This document shows positions 49,005 through 59,122 of a stretch of DNA of 64,000 nucleotides, piece by piece; position 1 is the first letter of the stretch, and each line of letters opens with the position of its first letter. The notes under the pieces were generated by a model. The model saw nothing but the letters and a program-made list of their open reading frames with translations, did no database searches and was not told where the DNA came from. The position numbers and the translations under genes are program-made. Source of the stretch: an uncultured bacterium (lineage in GTDB: Bacteria > Cyanobacteriota > Vampirovibrionia > Gastranaerophilales > Gastranaerophilaceae); contig CASDXV010000002.1 in NCBI GenBank assembly GCA_949285255.1, forward strand, positions 62,001 to 126,000, read 5' to 3'.

Positions 49005-49164
49005 AAATTAAAAACCCCTTGCTTTTTTATGAAATTAATGCTATTTTATCAGTGTAGTTGTTAAGCGATTAGATAACCTTACAGAGAATGGGTTTTACGG
49101 TTTAGCTTAATGATTTGGATGTTAGTTGAAGTGAAGTTTAGCTTTTTAGCATTTTAGGCATTTC

Positions 49165-52100
49165 GTGAAGTATATATTCAACAATAAATATTTAAAAGAT
49201 AACTCTAAACCCGGCAGCTGGCGCCGAGGATACGAGTATTTTCAAAAAGGACAGGTAGAAGAAATCTCCCTTAAAGACTCAACCGTAACGGGAAAAATCA
49301 AGGGTAACTACAAGTCATACTATGAAACATCCATAAAATTCAACAAAACAAGCGCCAAACCCTCCTGCACCTGCCCGCTTGATGAACCTTGGTGCAAACA
49401 CGCGGTTGCGCTTGGTCTTAGCGCACTTAAAGACCACCTTTGGGATGAATTTTTATACGAAAAGCACGACATAACACCTGTTTTTGAAGATGAAGATTTG
49501 CCGATGTGCGAAAACCCTCAGGGCGGATATATTTTCCACTTTAACCCCAAAAGAAGGCAAAATTTCTTCTCCATTCTTGTTATGGACAGAAACACAAAAA
49601 GGGTTATAAGGGATTTAGAGGGCATATTTAAAGCCGTTCTTGAAGCACAAAAAAACGACCCTAATTTTCAGCTGAATAACGCTCAAAAACTTGAGGCTAT
49701 GATGTTTAAGATGCTCCTTAAACAGTCAAGGCTGGATAAAAAATCAGGCTGGTACGATGTTCAGATAAACAAATTTGATGAGTTCTTTAAAATGCTCTCC
49801 AAAATGGAAGATGTAATTGACGCAAAAACTCACAAAAAAATAAGATTTGACAATGAAACCTGGAAACTCTGCCTTGCGGTAAATATTTCATATGTAGGTA
49901 ATGTTCTTTTATCCCTATACTGGGAAAGACCTGACGGAAGCGAAGTTTACCCCTTTGAAGAAATTCGCTATTTCTCAAGACAACTTAAATGGGGCAGATA
50001 TAAGGATGTAATTTTTCAAACCGACGCTCAGGTGTCAATTTTGCCCCAGTATTTAACAAAAGCATCTTTTACGGACATTAAAGACGCTGAGGGCGGAAAG
50101 TTTATATACGAAGAATTGCCCAAATTAAGAAAAATGATGAGCGTATATTTAAGCGAAGAGATGGAAAAGCTCGCATTTGAAAAGCGCCCTCCAAAGTGCA
50201 TAGTAGAGTTAAGTATTGACTATGACCTCTCTCTTAAAGCGTCTTTAGACTTTGAATACGACGGAGTAAGAGTTCCTTATTCAAAAACTCCAAAATCACC
50301 CTATGTCACAATCAAACAGCCCGAGAAAGATTTGCTCTACTGGGTTAAAAGGGATATGCAATTTGAAGAAAGAGCCTATCAAATGCTTCTTGCATGCCGC
50401 TTTGCACCTATGCAGACAAATAACCTCGCACTTGAAAAAGAATATGCCATAGATTTTTATAACTACTACATAAATAAAGCGGGTGAGGGCTGGGAGTTTA
50501 TCGAAAAAGACGACATGAGCCTTTATAAGCTCAATAACAAAGGTTTTGAACTTAAAGCAACAATTGACTTTATAGAAGAAACAACCGATAAATTTGAAAT
50601 CGAGCTCCATGGCGAAGTTGACGGAGAGATAATCGAATTTGAAAAAATTCAAGACTTAGTCTATGAGGGTGCAAAATACTACAACACCAAAGGCAAAGGG
50701 CAAGCTGCAATTCCTGCGGACGATATTTTATCTTTGCTAAAATCTTTTAACACATATGACGTTTACAAAAACGAAGAAGATAAATTCATTGTTAAAACAT
50801 ACCGTGCAGGCGTGGTTTCGGAAATGGAATCGATGGGCGTCAAGCTCAAAATGTCAAGGAAGTTCTCCAAGTTTTGGAAAGAAATTTCAACTTTTTCAAA
50901 CATGGAAAATACTCCCCTGCCAAAAGCTACCGTTGCAACGCTTCGTGAGTACCAAACAAAAGGCTACAGCTGGCTTTGGTTCTTGTATAAATACGGCTTA
51001 AACGGCATTTTGGCAGACGATATGGGTCTTGGTAAAACGCTTCAGACACTTACACTTTTACAGAAAGCAAAAGAAAAAGACGGTAAAGAGCCGACTTTGG
51101 TTATTTGTCCGACATCTGTTGTCTTTAACTGGGAAAATGAAATAGAAAAATTTGCCCCAAATTTAAAATTCCTTGTACTATCAGGAATTGAAAGAAAAAC
51201 GCAATTTAAAAATATTCCAAAATACGATGTTATAATTACCTCTTACGCGCTTGTAAGAAGAGATATCGAGCAGCTTAAAAAATACGAGTTTCGCTATGTA
51301 ATTTTAGATGAATCTCAAAACATCAAAAACGCAACCTCGCAAACTTCAAAAGCCGTAAAAGAGCTAAACGCCAAACACAAACTGGCACTTAGCGGTACGC
51401 CGATTGAAAACAGACTGGAAGAACTCTGGAGTGTTTTTGACTTTCTTATGCCCGGTTTTCTTTTTGATGCAAATGAATTTAACTACAGATACGTTAATCC
51501 TATCGTTGAAAAAGGCGACAAAGCGGTTGAAAGACGACTTAAAGGGCAGATATTCCCGTTCATTCTGCGCCGTATGAAAAGAGATGTTGCAAAAGATTTG
51601 CCTGATAAAATCGAATCGGTTGCATACTGTGAACTTACACCCGAGCAAAAAGACTTGTACTTACAGGTTCTTGACTCTACAAAAGAAGAATTGTTTAAAT
51701 CAATTGAAACAGTGGGACTTGAAAAGTCCAGAATGTCTATTTTCTCTGCACTTCTGCGCTTAAGACAAATCTGCTGCCACCCGAGGTTATACGACAAAGA
51801 GGGTACTTTGGGCATAAATGAATCGGGCAAATTTGAACATTTACAGGAAATGCTCGAAGAAATTATCTCAGAAGGCCATAGGATACTGCTTTTCAGCCAG
51901 TTTGTCGGTATGCTTGATATTATTAAACAGTGGCTTGAAACAAAAGGAATCAAGCACGAATACTTATCAGGCGCTACAAAAAATCGTCAGGAAGTTGTTG
52001 AGCGCTTCAACACTGACCCGACTATTCCTATTTTCCTTGTATCACTCAAAGCAGGCGGTACGGGACTTAACCTTACGGGTGCTGATTATGTTATTCACTA

Positions 52101-52332
52101 TGACCCATGGTGGAACCCCGCTGTTGAAGACCAAGCAACAGACAGGGCGTATCGTATCGGTCAGACAAAGAAAGTTTTTGTATACCGCTTAATTACAAAA
52201 GGCACTGTAGAAGAAAAAATCCAAAGACTCAAGTCCAAAAAACGCTCGCTTGTGGATAGTGTTATTTCAATTGACAGAAACATTGCAAAAACACTTACAT
52301 ATCAAGATATCAAAGATATCTTCAGTGTTTAG
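49165..52332 (+). CDS. SNF2-family helicase with SWIM zinc finger
   Basis: 1055 residues from a GTG (49165); only a weak AGG lies upstream. The N-terminus carries a SWIM zinc finger, CTCPLDEPWCKHAV (about 71-84), the CxC-x(n)-CxH pattern. A long middle region of unknown fold leads to a SNF2 motor: Walker A ADDMGLGKTLQTL near 617, motif II LDESQNIKN (DESQ instead of the common DEAQ or DEGQ), SGTPIENRLEELWSVFDF, and the C-terminal helicase lobe with FNTDPTIPIFLVSLKAGGTG and DRAYRIGQTKKVFVYRLI. This is the bacterial SWIM-SNF2 (HepA-like) type, an ATP-driven DNA translocase. Its 3' end overlaps convergent dnaE by 4 bp. Confidence 0.92.
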   Translation: MKYIFNNKYLKDNSKPGSWRRGYEYFQKGQVEEISLKDSTVTGKIKGNYKSYYETSIKFNKTSAKPSCTCPLDEPWCKHAVALGLSALKDHLWDEFLYEKHDITPVFEDEDLPMCENPQGGYIFHFNPKRRQNFFSILVMDRNTKRVIRDLEGIFKAVLEAQKNDPNFQLNNAQKLEAMMFKMLLKQSRLDKKSGWYDVQINKFDEFFKMLSKMEDVIDAKTHKKIRFDNETWKLCLAVNISYVGNVLLSLYWERPDGSEVYPFEEIRYFSRQLKWGRYKDVIFQTDAQVSILPQYLTKASFTDIKDAEGGKFIYEELPKLRKMMSVYLSEEMEKLAFEKRPPKCIVELSIDYDLSLKASLDFEYDGVRVPYSKTPKSPYVTIKQPEKDLLYWVKRDMQFEERAYQMLLACRFAPMQTNNLALEKEYAIDFYNYYINKAGEGWEFIEKDDMSLYKLNNKGFELKATIDFIEETTDKFEIELHGEVDGEIIEFEKIQDLVYEGAKYYNTKGKGQAAIPADDILSLLKSFNTYDVYKNEEDKFIVKTYRAGVVSEMESMGVKLKMSRKFSKFWKEISTFSNMENTPLPKATVATLREYQTKGYSWLWFLYKYGLNGILADDMGLGKTLQTLTLLQKAKEKDGKEPTLVICPTSVVFNWENEIEKFAPNLKFLVLSGIERKTQFKNIPKYDVIITSYALVRRDIEQLKKYEFRYVILDESQNIKNATSQTSKAVKELNAKHKLALSGTPIENRLEELWSVFDFLMPGFLFDANEFNYRYVNPIVEKGDKAVERRLKGQIFPFILRRMKRDVAKDLPDKIESVAYCELTPEQKDLYLQVLDSTKEELFKSIETVGLEKSRMSIFSALLRLRQICCHPRLYDKEGTLGINESGKFEHLQEMLEEIISEGHRILLFSQFVGMLDIIKQWLETKGIKHEYLSGATKNRQEVVERFNTDPTIPIFLVSLKAGGTGLNLTGADYVIHYDPWWNPAVEDQATDRAYRIGQTKKVFVYRLITKGTVEEKIQRLKSKKRSLVDSVISIDRNIAKTLTYQDIKDIFSV

Positions 52333-55300
52333 CCAAGAGCGCTTACTTCAAGCTCAAGCTTGTCTTTAAATGCACGTTTTAAGTCATCTTCAAGCTGCGG
52401 GTCATTTTTTACCCAGAGATTTGAACTTGTTAACATCTGAACACGCTCATCATCGTCTGCAAAGTCAATAACCACAGGGTCATCGCCTTTATATTTTGCA
52501 AGAACTTCTTTAAGGTAAATATTTTCTTCAAATGCCAAATCTTTAATATATTTAATGGTAACAAGATTTATGCCGCCTATGGGCTTGATGTCTTGAACAA
52601 TTAAATTCACCTGCTCTTCGCGGTTTTGAATTTTTGCTTTTATAATAACTCTTTCTTCAGAGTTCATATAATGTCCGCAGCTCTCAACTGTTTTTGGAAA
52701 AGCTACAACTTCCATTCTGCCCGTTAAATCTTCTATTATTCCTGTTTTTAAAAACTTAGAAGGGTCTTTGCGGGTTGGCTTTTGTACAACTTGAGAGAGC
52801 AAACCGCAGATTGTCACCCCTTTATCATTTTCAGGGTTTTCTAAAATGTCGCTTACCGTGTCTGTTGTAAGGTATTTAAGAGTATCTCTGATTGATGAAA
52901 GCGGGTGAGATGTTACGTATATTCCCAAAAGTTCCTTTTCAAACTGTTGAATTTCAGAATCGGAAAACTCATCGTCAGATGAGCCCAAAAGCTCAAATGT
53001 AGGAATATTAAGCTCTTGCGCCTCCTCGCCAAGAGAGGCAAACAAGCTTACCTGTCCTGTGCTTTGAGCTTTTTTGTCCTTATGGACATACTCTACAACA
53101 TTATCAATATTATCTAAAAGCTGTTTTCTGCTTTTTTCAAGGGTAACAAATGCCCCCGCTTTTATTAAACTTTCTAAAGTTTTCTTGTTTAAGCATTTAC
53201 TGTCAACTCTTGAACAGAAGTCAAAAAAGCTTTCAAACTCTTTGTTTTGGCGCTCTTTTTCAATTTCATCAATAACCGCGCCGCCCACGTTTTTAATTGA
53301 AGCAAGTCCGAAGCGGATATTGTCCCCGTCAGGGAAAAATTGAGAAGAAGATTTGTTTATATCAGGCGGTAAAACCTTGATACCTAAAGCCTGACACTGC
53401 AAGATGTACTGTTGAGTTTTATCCTGATTATCCGCTTGAGAAGTCAAAATTGAGCACATATACTCAACAGGATAATGCGCCTTTAGATAAGCAGTCTGAT
53501 ATGCAACAAAAGCGTAAGCTGCACTGTGACTTCTGTTAAAACAGTACTTTGCAAAGCTTTCTATCTGTTCAAATAGAGCCGCAGCATCAGCGTTTGACAT
53601 GCCGTTTTTTGCGGCACCCTCAATGAAAATGCCTTTTTGTTTTGCCATTTCATCGAGTTTTTTCTTACCCATCATACGACGCACCATATCCGCACCGCCA
53701 AGCGTATAGCCTGCAAGCGTCTGGAATATCTGCATAATTTGCTCTTGATAAACAATTGTGCCGTATGTGTCTTTTAGAATTTTTTCCAAAAGCGGATGAG
53801 CGTATTCGATTTTTTGTCTGCCGTGTTTTCTGTCTACAAAGTCTTTTACCATGCCCGATTCAAGAGGCCCCGGACGAAAGAGCGCAACCAAAGCGCCTAA
53901 GTCTTCAAATACTGTCGGTTTTAAATCTTTTACAAGTTTTTTCATACCGCCTGATTCAAGCTGGAACACACCGTCTGTATCCCCTCTTTTTAAAAGGTCA
54001 AAAGTTTTAGGGTCATCCAGAGGTATTTTATTTATATCAAGGTCAATCCCATGGCGCATTTTAATAAGGTCAAGAGTATCTCTGATAATAGTCAGAGTTT
54101 CAAGTCCCAGAAAGTCCATTTTTAAAAGCCCGAGTTTTTCAATGTGCACCATAGGGTACTGAGTAGTTGTAGCTTTTTCTTTTGAAAGCGCTATAGGTAT
54201 AATCTCATCAAGCGGTTTGTGCGAGATAATAACACCCGCTGCGTGCGTTCCCACCTGGTTTTTAAGCCCCTCAAGGTGGCGAGCTTCATCTACCAGACGG
54301 CGCACCATATCATTTTCATCACAGAGTTTTTTAAGCTCCATACCGTCTTTTAGAGCATCATCAAGTTTTGTCCCCGGTGCAGAGGGTATCATGCCCGCCC
54401 ATTTGTTAGAATCTGAAAAAGGTATGTCATAAACCCTGCAAACTGCTTTAAGTGCAGCCTTTGCAGCAAGCGTACCAAATGTAATAATCTGACAAACGTG
54501 GTCTTCGCCGTATTTTTGAGTAACATAATCTATTACCTCACCTCTACGGCGTTTGCAAAAGTCAATATCGACATCGGGCATCGATATACGTTCGGGATTC
54601 AAAAACCTCTCAAACAACAGATGATGTCTTATCGGGTCAAGTTCCGTTATACCAAGGACATAAGCTACAATACTTCCCGCCGCAGAACCACGACCGGGGC
54701 CTGTAGGAACACCGTGTTCTTTTGCCCAGTTTATAAAATCCCAAGTAATAAGGAAGTACGCAGGGAAGCCCATTTTCTCAATGACACCACGTTCATATTC
54801 GTAGCGCTCTTCTATTTCTTTAGGGTAATTTTCCCCGTATCTTTTCTTTAGCCCCTCACGGCACAAATAATCAAAATAAGAGCTTATAGTATATCCCTCA
54901 GGCACAGGGTATGAGGGCAAATGTGACTTGCCAAGCTCAATATGAACATCGCACTTATCGGCTATTTCTACCGTTGTTTCAATACAAGAGTTAAATGTTT
55001 CTTCATCCATCCACTCAAAAGAGCGTCTTAGCTCTTCTACCGTTTTTACATAAAACTCGTTATTTGAAAATTTAAACCTGTTTGTGTCAGACTTTGAAGA
55101 CTTTGTCTGCTCGCACAAAAGCGTATCATGCCAGAGGGCGTCTTGAGCGCGAAGATAGTGAGAGTCATTTGTAATTACCATCTTCAAGTTAAGCTCTTTA
55201 GCTATTTCAATAAGCTTCGGGTTAGAATCTTTCTGCTCTTGCAGACCGTGGTCTTGAAGCTCTATATAGAAATCTTCACCGAATAAATTTTTATACCACT

Positions 55301-55775
55301 TTGCTTTCTCAAGGGCTTTTTGCTCGTTACCGTCCAGTATATTTCTTGCTACTTCACCTTGAATACAAGCACTCAGGCAAATAAGACCCGATGAGTACTT
55401 CTCAAGTATCTCATGGTTAATCCTTGGTTTATAGTAATACCCTTGAGTCGAGGCTATTGAATCAAGTTTGACAAGGTTTTGATACCCTTGATTGTCTTTT
55501 GCCAACAACACAAGGTGGTAGAGGGTCTTTTTGGTACTTTTATCCTCTATTACATCCCCCTCGCAAATGTAGAACTCACAGCCTATAAGAGGTTTAACCT
55601 CGGGGCATTCTTTTGCATTTAAAACCATATCAATAACGCCAAACATCACACCGTGGTCTGTTATTGCAACTGCGGGCATGTCATTTTCCTTGGCAAAGTT
55701 AAATAAATCTTTTACCTTAATTGCCCCGTCCAGTAGTGAATATTCCGTGTGTAAATGCAAAGGAACGTATTTCAT
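52329..55775 (-). CDS. dnaE: DNA polymerase III subunit alpha
   Basis: 1148 residues, full length for DnaE1. PHP domain with PLHLHTEYSLLDGAIK at the N-terminus; polymerase active site with GPGRGSAAGSIVAY near 360 and MPDVDIDFCKRRRGEVIDYV near 400, whose aspartates bind metal; FNRSHSAAYA further on; the tandem helix-hairpin-helix region; and an OB-fold (GLLSQVVQKPTRK). Replicative polymerase catalytic subunit. An extended -10 (TGCTAAATT) ends 6 nt before the ATG, and there is no ribosome site. Confidence 0.97.
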   Translation of the reverse strand: MKYVPLHLHTEYSLLDGAIKVKDLFNFAKENDMPAVAITDHGVMFGVIDMVLNAKECPEVKPLIGCEFYICEGDVIEDKSTKKTLYHLVLLAKDNQGYQNLVKLDSIASTQGYYYKPRINHEILEKYSSGLICLSACIQGEVARNILDGNEQKALEKAKWYKNLFGEDFYIELQDHGLQEQKDSNPKLIEIAKELNLKMVITNDSHYLRAQDALWHDTLLCEQTKSSKSDTNRFKFSNNEFYVKTVEELRRSFEWMDEETFNSCIETTVEIADKCDVHIELGKSHLPSYPVPEGYTISSYFDYLCREGLKKRYGENYPKEIEERYEYERGVIEKMGFPAYFLITWDFINWAKEHGVPTGPGRGSAAGSIVAYVLGITELDPIRHHLLFERFLNPERISMPDVDIDFCKRRRGEVIDYVTQKYGEDHVCQIITFGTLAAKAALKAVCRVYDIPFSDSNKWAGMIPSAPGTKLDDALKDGMELKKLCDENDMVRRLVDEARHLEGLKNQVGTHAAGVIISHKPLDEIIPIALSKEKATTTQYPMVHIEKLGLLKMDFLGLETLTIIRDTLDLIKMRHGIDLDINKIPLDDPKTFDLLKRGDTDGVFQLESGGMKKLVKDLKPTVFEDLGALVALFRPGPLESGMVKDFVDRKHGRQKIEYAHPLLEKILKDTYGTIVYQEQIMQIFQTLAGYTLGGADMVRRMMGKKKLDEMAKQKGIFIEGAAKNGMSNADAAALFEQIESFAKYCFNRSHSAAYAFVAYQTAYLKAHYPVEYMCSILTSQADNQDKTQQYILQCQALGIKVLPPDINKSSSQFFPDGDNIRFGLASIKNVGGAVIDEIEKERQNKEFESFFDFCSRVDSKCLNKKTLESLIKAGAFVTLEKSRKQLLDNIDNVVEYVHKDKKAQSTGQVSLFASLGEEAQELNIPTFELLGSSDDEFSDSEIQQFEKELLGIYVTSHPLSSIRDTLKYLTTDTVSDILENPENDKGVTICGLLSQVVQKPTRKDPSKFLKTGIIEDLTGRMEVVAFPKTVESCGHYMNSEERVIIKAKIQNREEQVNLIVQDIKPIGGINLVTIKYIKDLAFEENIYLKEVLAKYKGDDPVVIDFADDDERVQMLTSSNLWVKNDPQLEDDLKRAFKDKLELEVSALG

Positions 55776-55781
55776 ATTAAC

Positions 55782-55790
55782 AATTTAGCA
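55782..55790 (-). promoter_or_regulatory. Extended -10 of dnaE (leaderless)
   Basis: TGCTAAATT on the minus strand ending 6 nt before the dnaE ATG, preceded by TTTTTG. Confidence 0.6.
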
Positions 55791-55816
55791 CAAAAAGTGT
55801 CATGAAAAGTCAAATG

Positions 55817-56158
55817 TTACCATTTTTTAAATATGAAAAATACCGCAAGAATTATAAAAAAGAACCCGACAAGGTAGTTCCACTTGAACTGTTCTTTTAG
55901 ATAAGTGACAGAGAATATACTAAATACCACAAGGGTTATGACCTCTTGAATTGTTTTTAGTTGAGCGGTTGAATAAGCGTATGAGCCTATACGATTTGCA
56001 GGCACTTGAAAACAATATTCAAAAAAGGCTATACCCCAGCTAACTAAGATTACAAGCCATAATACACTGCTTTTAAAGCGCAAATGTCCATACCAAGCAA
56101 ATGTCATAAAGACATTTGATATAGTCAATAATACAATTGGTGCAAGCGATTTCATCAT
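55817..56158 (-). CDS. DUF486 / DMT-superfamily small membrane protein
   Basis: 113 residues from the ATG at 56158 (an upstream TTG at 56176 would start inside the TACAAT -10 element). Four membrane helices: PIVLLTISNVFMTFAWYG, VLWLVILVSWGIAFFEYCF, VITLVVFSIFSVTYL and LVGFFFIILAVFFIF. The central QVPANRIGSYAYSTAQLKTI is the hallmark of the DUF486 family, relatives of small multidrug-resistance transporters. Substrate unknown. It is separate from dnaE and has its own promoter within the gap shared with the putative small RNA. Confidence 0.85.
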   Translation of the reverse strand: MMKSLAPIVLLTISNVFMTFAWYGHLRFKSSVLWLVILVSWGIAFFEYCFQVPANRIGSYAYSTAQLKTIQEVITLVVFSIFSVTYLKEQFKWNYLVGFFFIILAVFFIFKKW

Positions 56159-56208
56159 AACCGTTTTATTGTACAACGAAAAAAAATTATAAAAATATGT
56201 AAAATATA

Positions 56209-56237
56209 TTTACATATACTTGCTATTTACATATAAT
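56209..56237 (+). promoter_or_regulatory. Promoter of putative small RNA
   Basis: TTTACA (56209-56214), a 17-bp spacer and TATAAT (56232-56237): one mismatch to the housekeeping consensus with ideal spacing. The start should be near 56244. TATTTACATATA occurs twice, once over the -35 and once over the spacer/-10 boundary, which might be an operator. Confidence 0.65.
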
Positions 56238-56243
56238 TTGAAT

Positions 56244-56358
56244 ATTGTATTTATATGTTTCAAATCTTAATTAAGATTTGAAATTAAAAAAGGTTTGCCC
56301 GTCGTTCCAGACGTCTCAGGGCAAAGGAATCCGCCTCATTTTTTATGGGGCGGTTTTT
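56244..56358 (+). ncRNA. Putative structured small RNA, about 115 nt
   Basis: Between the promoter and an intrinsic terminator there is no open reading frame but strong secondary structure: (1) a perfect 26-bp palindrome, 56258-56283; (2) a stem TTTGCCC/GGGCAAA (56294-56300 with 56319-56325) enclosing a GTC/GAC hairpin (56301-56303 with 56310-56312); (3) the loop GTTCC (56304-56308) can pair with GGAAT (56326-56330), forming a pseudoknot; (4) the terminator. The next gene on the plus strand begins 1.2 kb away, so it is not a leader of a coding gene. No known class fits. Existence as a transcript is inferred from sequence alone. Confidence 0.5.
56331..56358 (+). terminator. Intrinsic terminator of the putative small RNA
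   Basis: 9-bp stem with one G-T pair (56331-56339 with 56345-56353) and a T5 loop, followed by TTTTT on the plus strand. The minus-strand reading has no T-run, so it does not serve the ATPase gene that ends at 56364. Confidence 0.8.
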
Positions 56359-56363
56359 CCGTT

Positions 56364-57563
56364 TTAATATTGATTTATAAACTGCTGCGCAACACGAGGC
56401 GACCTTGACGCCTTTAAAAGCGCAAAGCGCTCAGCTTTTATGTCAAAATCTTCTCTTATGGGAATGTTTTTATCCTGTGCAATTTTTCTTGCAATTTCAA
56501 GGAACTTGTCTTTATTTGGCGCAAGGAAAGTAAGCGTTACGCCGAATCTGTCTGAGAGTGATGCGTTTTCATCAATAGTATCTGCCAGATGAACTTCATT
56601 TCCCTCGCGGGAAGAAAAAGTTTCTTTTACTATATTTCTTCTGTTTGTTGTGGCATAAATCACTATATTGTCGCTTCTTTTTGAAAGTGCACCCTCAAGA
56701 GCTGATTTTACCGCGCTTAGATTTTCATCATCCTGAGAAAAAGACAAATCATCTATAAAAACAATAAACCTAGCAGGGATTTTTGACAATTTATCCAAAA
56801 GCTTATCAAGATTGTTTAAATTACTTTTTAAAATTTGTACAATTTTTAACCCTGAATTTTTAAACTCGTTATAGACGGCTTTAACGCTTGAGGACTTGCC
56901 GCAGCCTCTATCACCGTAGAGTAAAATATTGTTTGCAACTTTTCCGTTAAGCAAAAGCTTTGTATTTTCAATAAGAGTATTTTGCTGAGTTTTATAGTCT
57001 TTTAAGCCATTAAATGTTATATCGTCAGTCTTTTCAACATACTCTAGAACATTATCTTTTGTATAAATAAAAGCGCCGTATTTTGCATAAAGCCCGTAGC
57101 AGTTGGCTTGTACATAAGAACATAAAGTATCGTAGTCAACAACAGGAGTATCTGATGTAAAATCAGAGAGAAGATTTACTATTTCATCAGAATTTTCAAA
57201 CTGTTTTTTCAAAACTTCTTTAATCTTCTGAGAGTTAATTTTTGACAGTTCAAAAAGTATCTCAAGTTCTTTTTTTGCAGCGTTTACAATATTTTCATTG
57301 AGCGGATTTTTTGCTGAAATATTTTTTGTAAAAACATTTTCATCATGTTTAATTAAGTCATTTAAATAAAGAGAAAAATCTCCCTCAAAAGGGCTTTCAT
57401 ATAGCACTTTTAAAAATTTTGAATAATATAAAACAGCCTCACTAAGAGATTTAGCACTGTATGAAAAAACACCTAAAAGGTTGACTATTGCTTTATCTTT
57501 GAGAATGTTTGAGAAAATACTCAAAGTAAAAAGTTTATAATTTAAAATCAAAAGCTCATTCAT
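56364..57563 (-). CDS. DUF815-family AAA+ ATPase
   Basis: 399 residues. The C-terminal two-thirds are a DUF815-type P-loop ATPase: Walker A LLYGDRGCGKSSSVKAV near 208, Walker B RFIVFIDDLSFSQDD near 262, sensor IYATTNRRNIVKETFS and the SLSDRFGVTLTF segment. The N-terminal 180 residues are helical with no recognised domain. The cellular role of DUF815 proteins is unknown to me. A TATATT preceded by TGA (extended -10) ends 6 nt before the ATG. Confidence 0.88.
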   Translation of the reverse strand: MNELLILNYKLFTLSIFSNILKDKAIVNLLGVFSYSAKSLSEAVLYYSKFLKVLYESPFEGDFSLYLNDLIKHDENVFTKNISAKNPLNENIVNAAKKELEILFELSKINSQKIKEVLKKQFENSDEIVNLLSDFTSDTPVVDYDTLCSYVQANCYGLYAKYGAFIYTKDNVLEYVEKTDDITFNGLKDYKTQQNTLIENTKLLLNGKVANNILLYGDRGCGKSSSVKAVYNEFKNSGLKIVQILKSNLNNLDKLLDKLSKIPARFIVFIDDLSFSQDDENLSAVKSALEGALSKRSDNIVIYATTNRRNIVKETFSSREGNEVHLADTIDENASLSDRFGVTLTFLAPNKDKFLEIARKIAQDKNIPIREDFDIKAERFALLKASRSPRVAQQFINQY

Positions 57564-57569
57564 AGCTTA

Positions 57570-57575
57570 AATATA
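57570..57575 (-). promoter_or_regulatory. -10 element of the DUF815 gene (leaderless)
   Basis: TGA-TATATT on the minus strand ending 6 nt before the ATG at 57563. Confidence 0.55.
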
Positions 57576-57634
57576 TCACAAAAAGATTGACCGAAGTATT
57601 TTTTAAAGCTAAACTAAAGACAAATCCATTCTAA

Positions 57635-58645
<1,011 letters not shown>

Positions 58646-58663
58646 GTTCTAAATACAAATACT

Positions 58664-58693
58664 AAAAACGCGCCCTAAAAAGCGCGTTTTTTT
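58664..58693. terminator. Bidirectional terminator between ilvC and fliN
   Basis: ACGCGC (58668-58673) pairs with GCGCGT (58682-58687), flanked by an A-run on the left and a T-run on the right, so it can stop transcripts from both sides. It ends at the fliN stop codon. Confidence 0.85.
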
Positions 58694-58982
58694 ATTTAAT
58701 ATTTTCTATAATTTCTGTTATTTTAACCCCGTAACAGTTATCAAGAGCAACGACCGCACCGCGCGCCACAAGAACAGAGTCAACAAAAATATCAACAGGC
58801 TCTTCTTCTTTATTGTCAAGCATAACAACAGTACCTTTTTCGTAGCGCAAAATATCCCTCAGGGGAACTTTTGTCTTGCCAAGCTGCGCAGTTAATTTAA
58901 CCTCAACATTTGCAATCTTTGCAAGATTTTCAAAATTAAAATCAGGATATGAATTTTTTAATTCTTTCAAATTATCGCTCAT
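58692..58982 (-). CDS. fliN: Flagellar motor switch protein FliN (SpoA domain)
   Basis: 96 residues, consisting of a SpoA domain: NVEVKLTAQLGKTKVPLRDI, GTVVMLDNKEEEPVDIFVD and VLVARGAVVALDNCYGVKITEI. This is the C-ring component that binds FliM and transmits chemotactic switching. Full FliN proteins of E. coli are 137 residues; the absence of the long N-terminus is common outside proteobacteria. It lies 15 kb from the rod genes. TAGAAT ends 6 nt before the ATG and no ribosome site is visible. Confidence 0.88.
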   Translation of the reverse strand: MSDNLKELKNSYPDFNFENLAKIANVEVKLTAQLGKTKVPLRDILRYEKGTVVMLDNKEEEPVDIFVDSVLVARGAVVALDNCYGVKITEIIENIK

Positions 58983-58988
58983 AAAAAT

Positions 58989-58994
58989 ATTCTA
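58989..58994 (-). promoter_or_regulatory. -10 element of fliN (leaderless)
   Basis: TAGAAT on the minus strand, 6 nt before the fliN ATG. Confidence 0.5.
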
Positions 58995-59122
58995 CAACAA
59001 TTTTAAACGCTTTGTCTAACAGTGCCTTGTTATTTACATTTTTTAATATATAAAAGCGCAAAAATTTTTTTTCAGGTATGTTAGATAGGTAGTGTTGTTA
59101 GATATAGAAAAATGAGGATTAT

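Noticed and set aside
56331-56353. Terminator of the DUF815 ATPase gene on the minus strand
   Set aside because: The T-run follows the hairpin on the plus strand only; minus-strand reading gives no U-tract.
56294-56358. ZTP, fluoride, c-di-GMP or guanidine-III riboswitch
   Set aside because: I compared remembered consensus cores; the CCGCC segment lacks the following GGGCA of ZTP, and the other cores do not match. It also does not precede a plus-strand gene.
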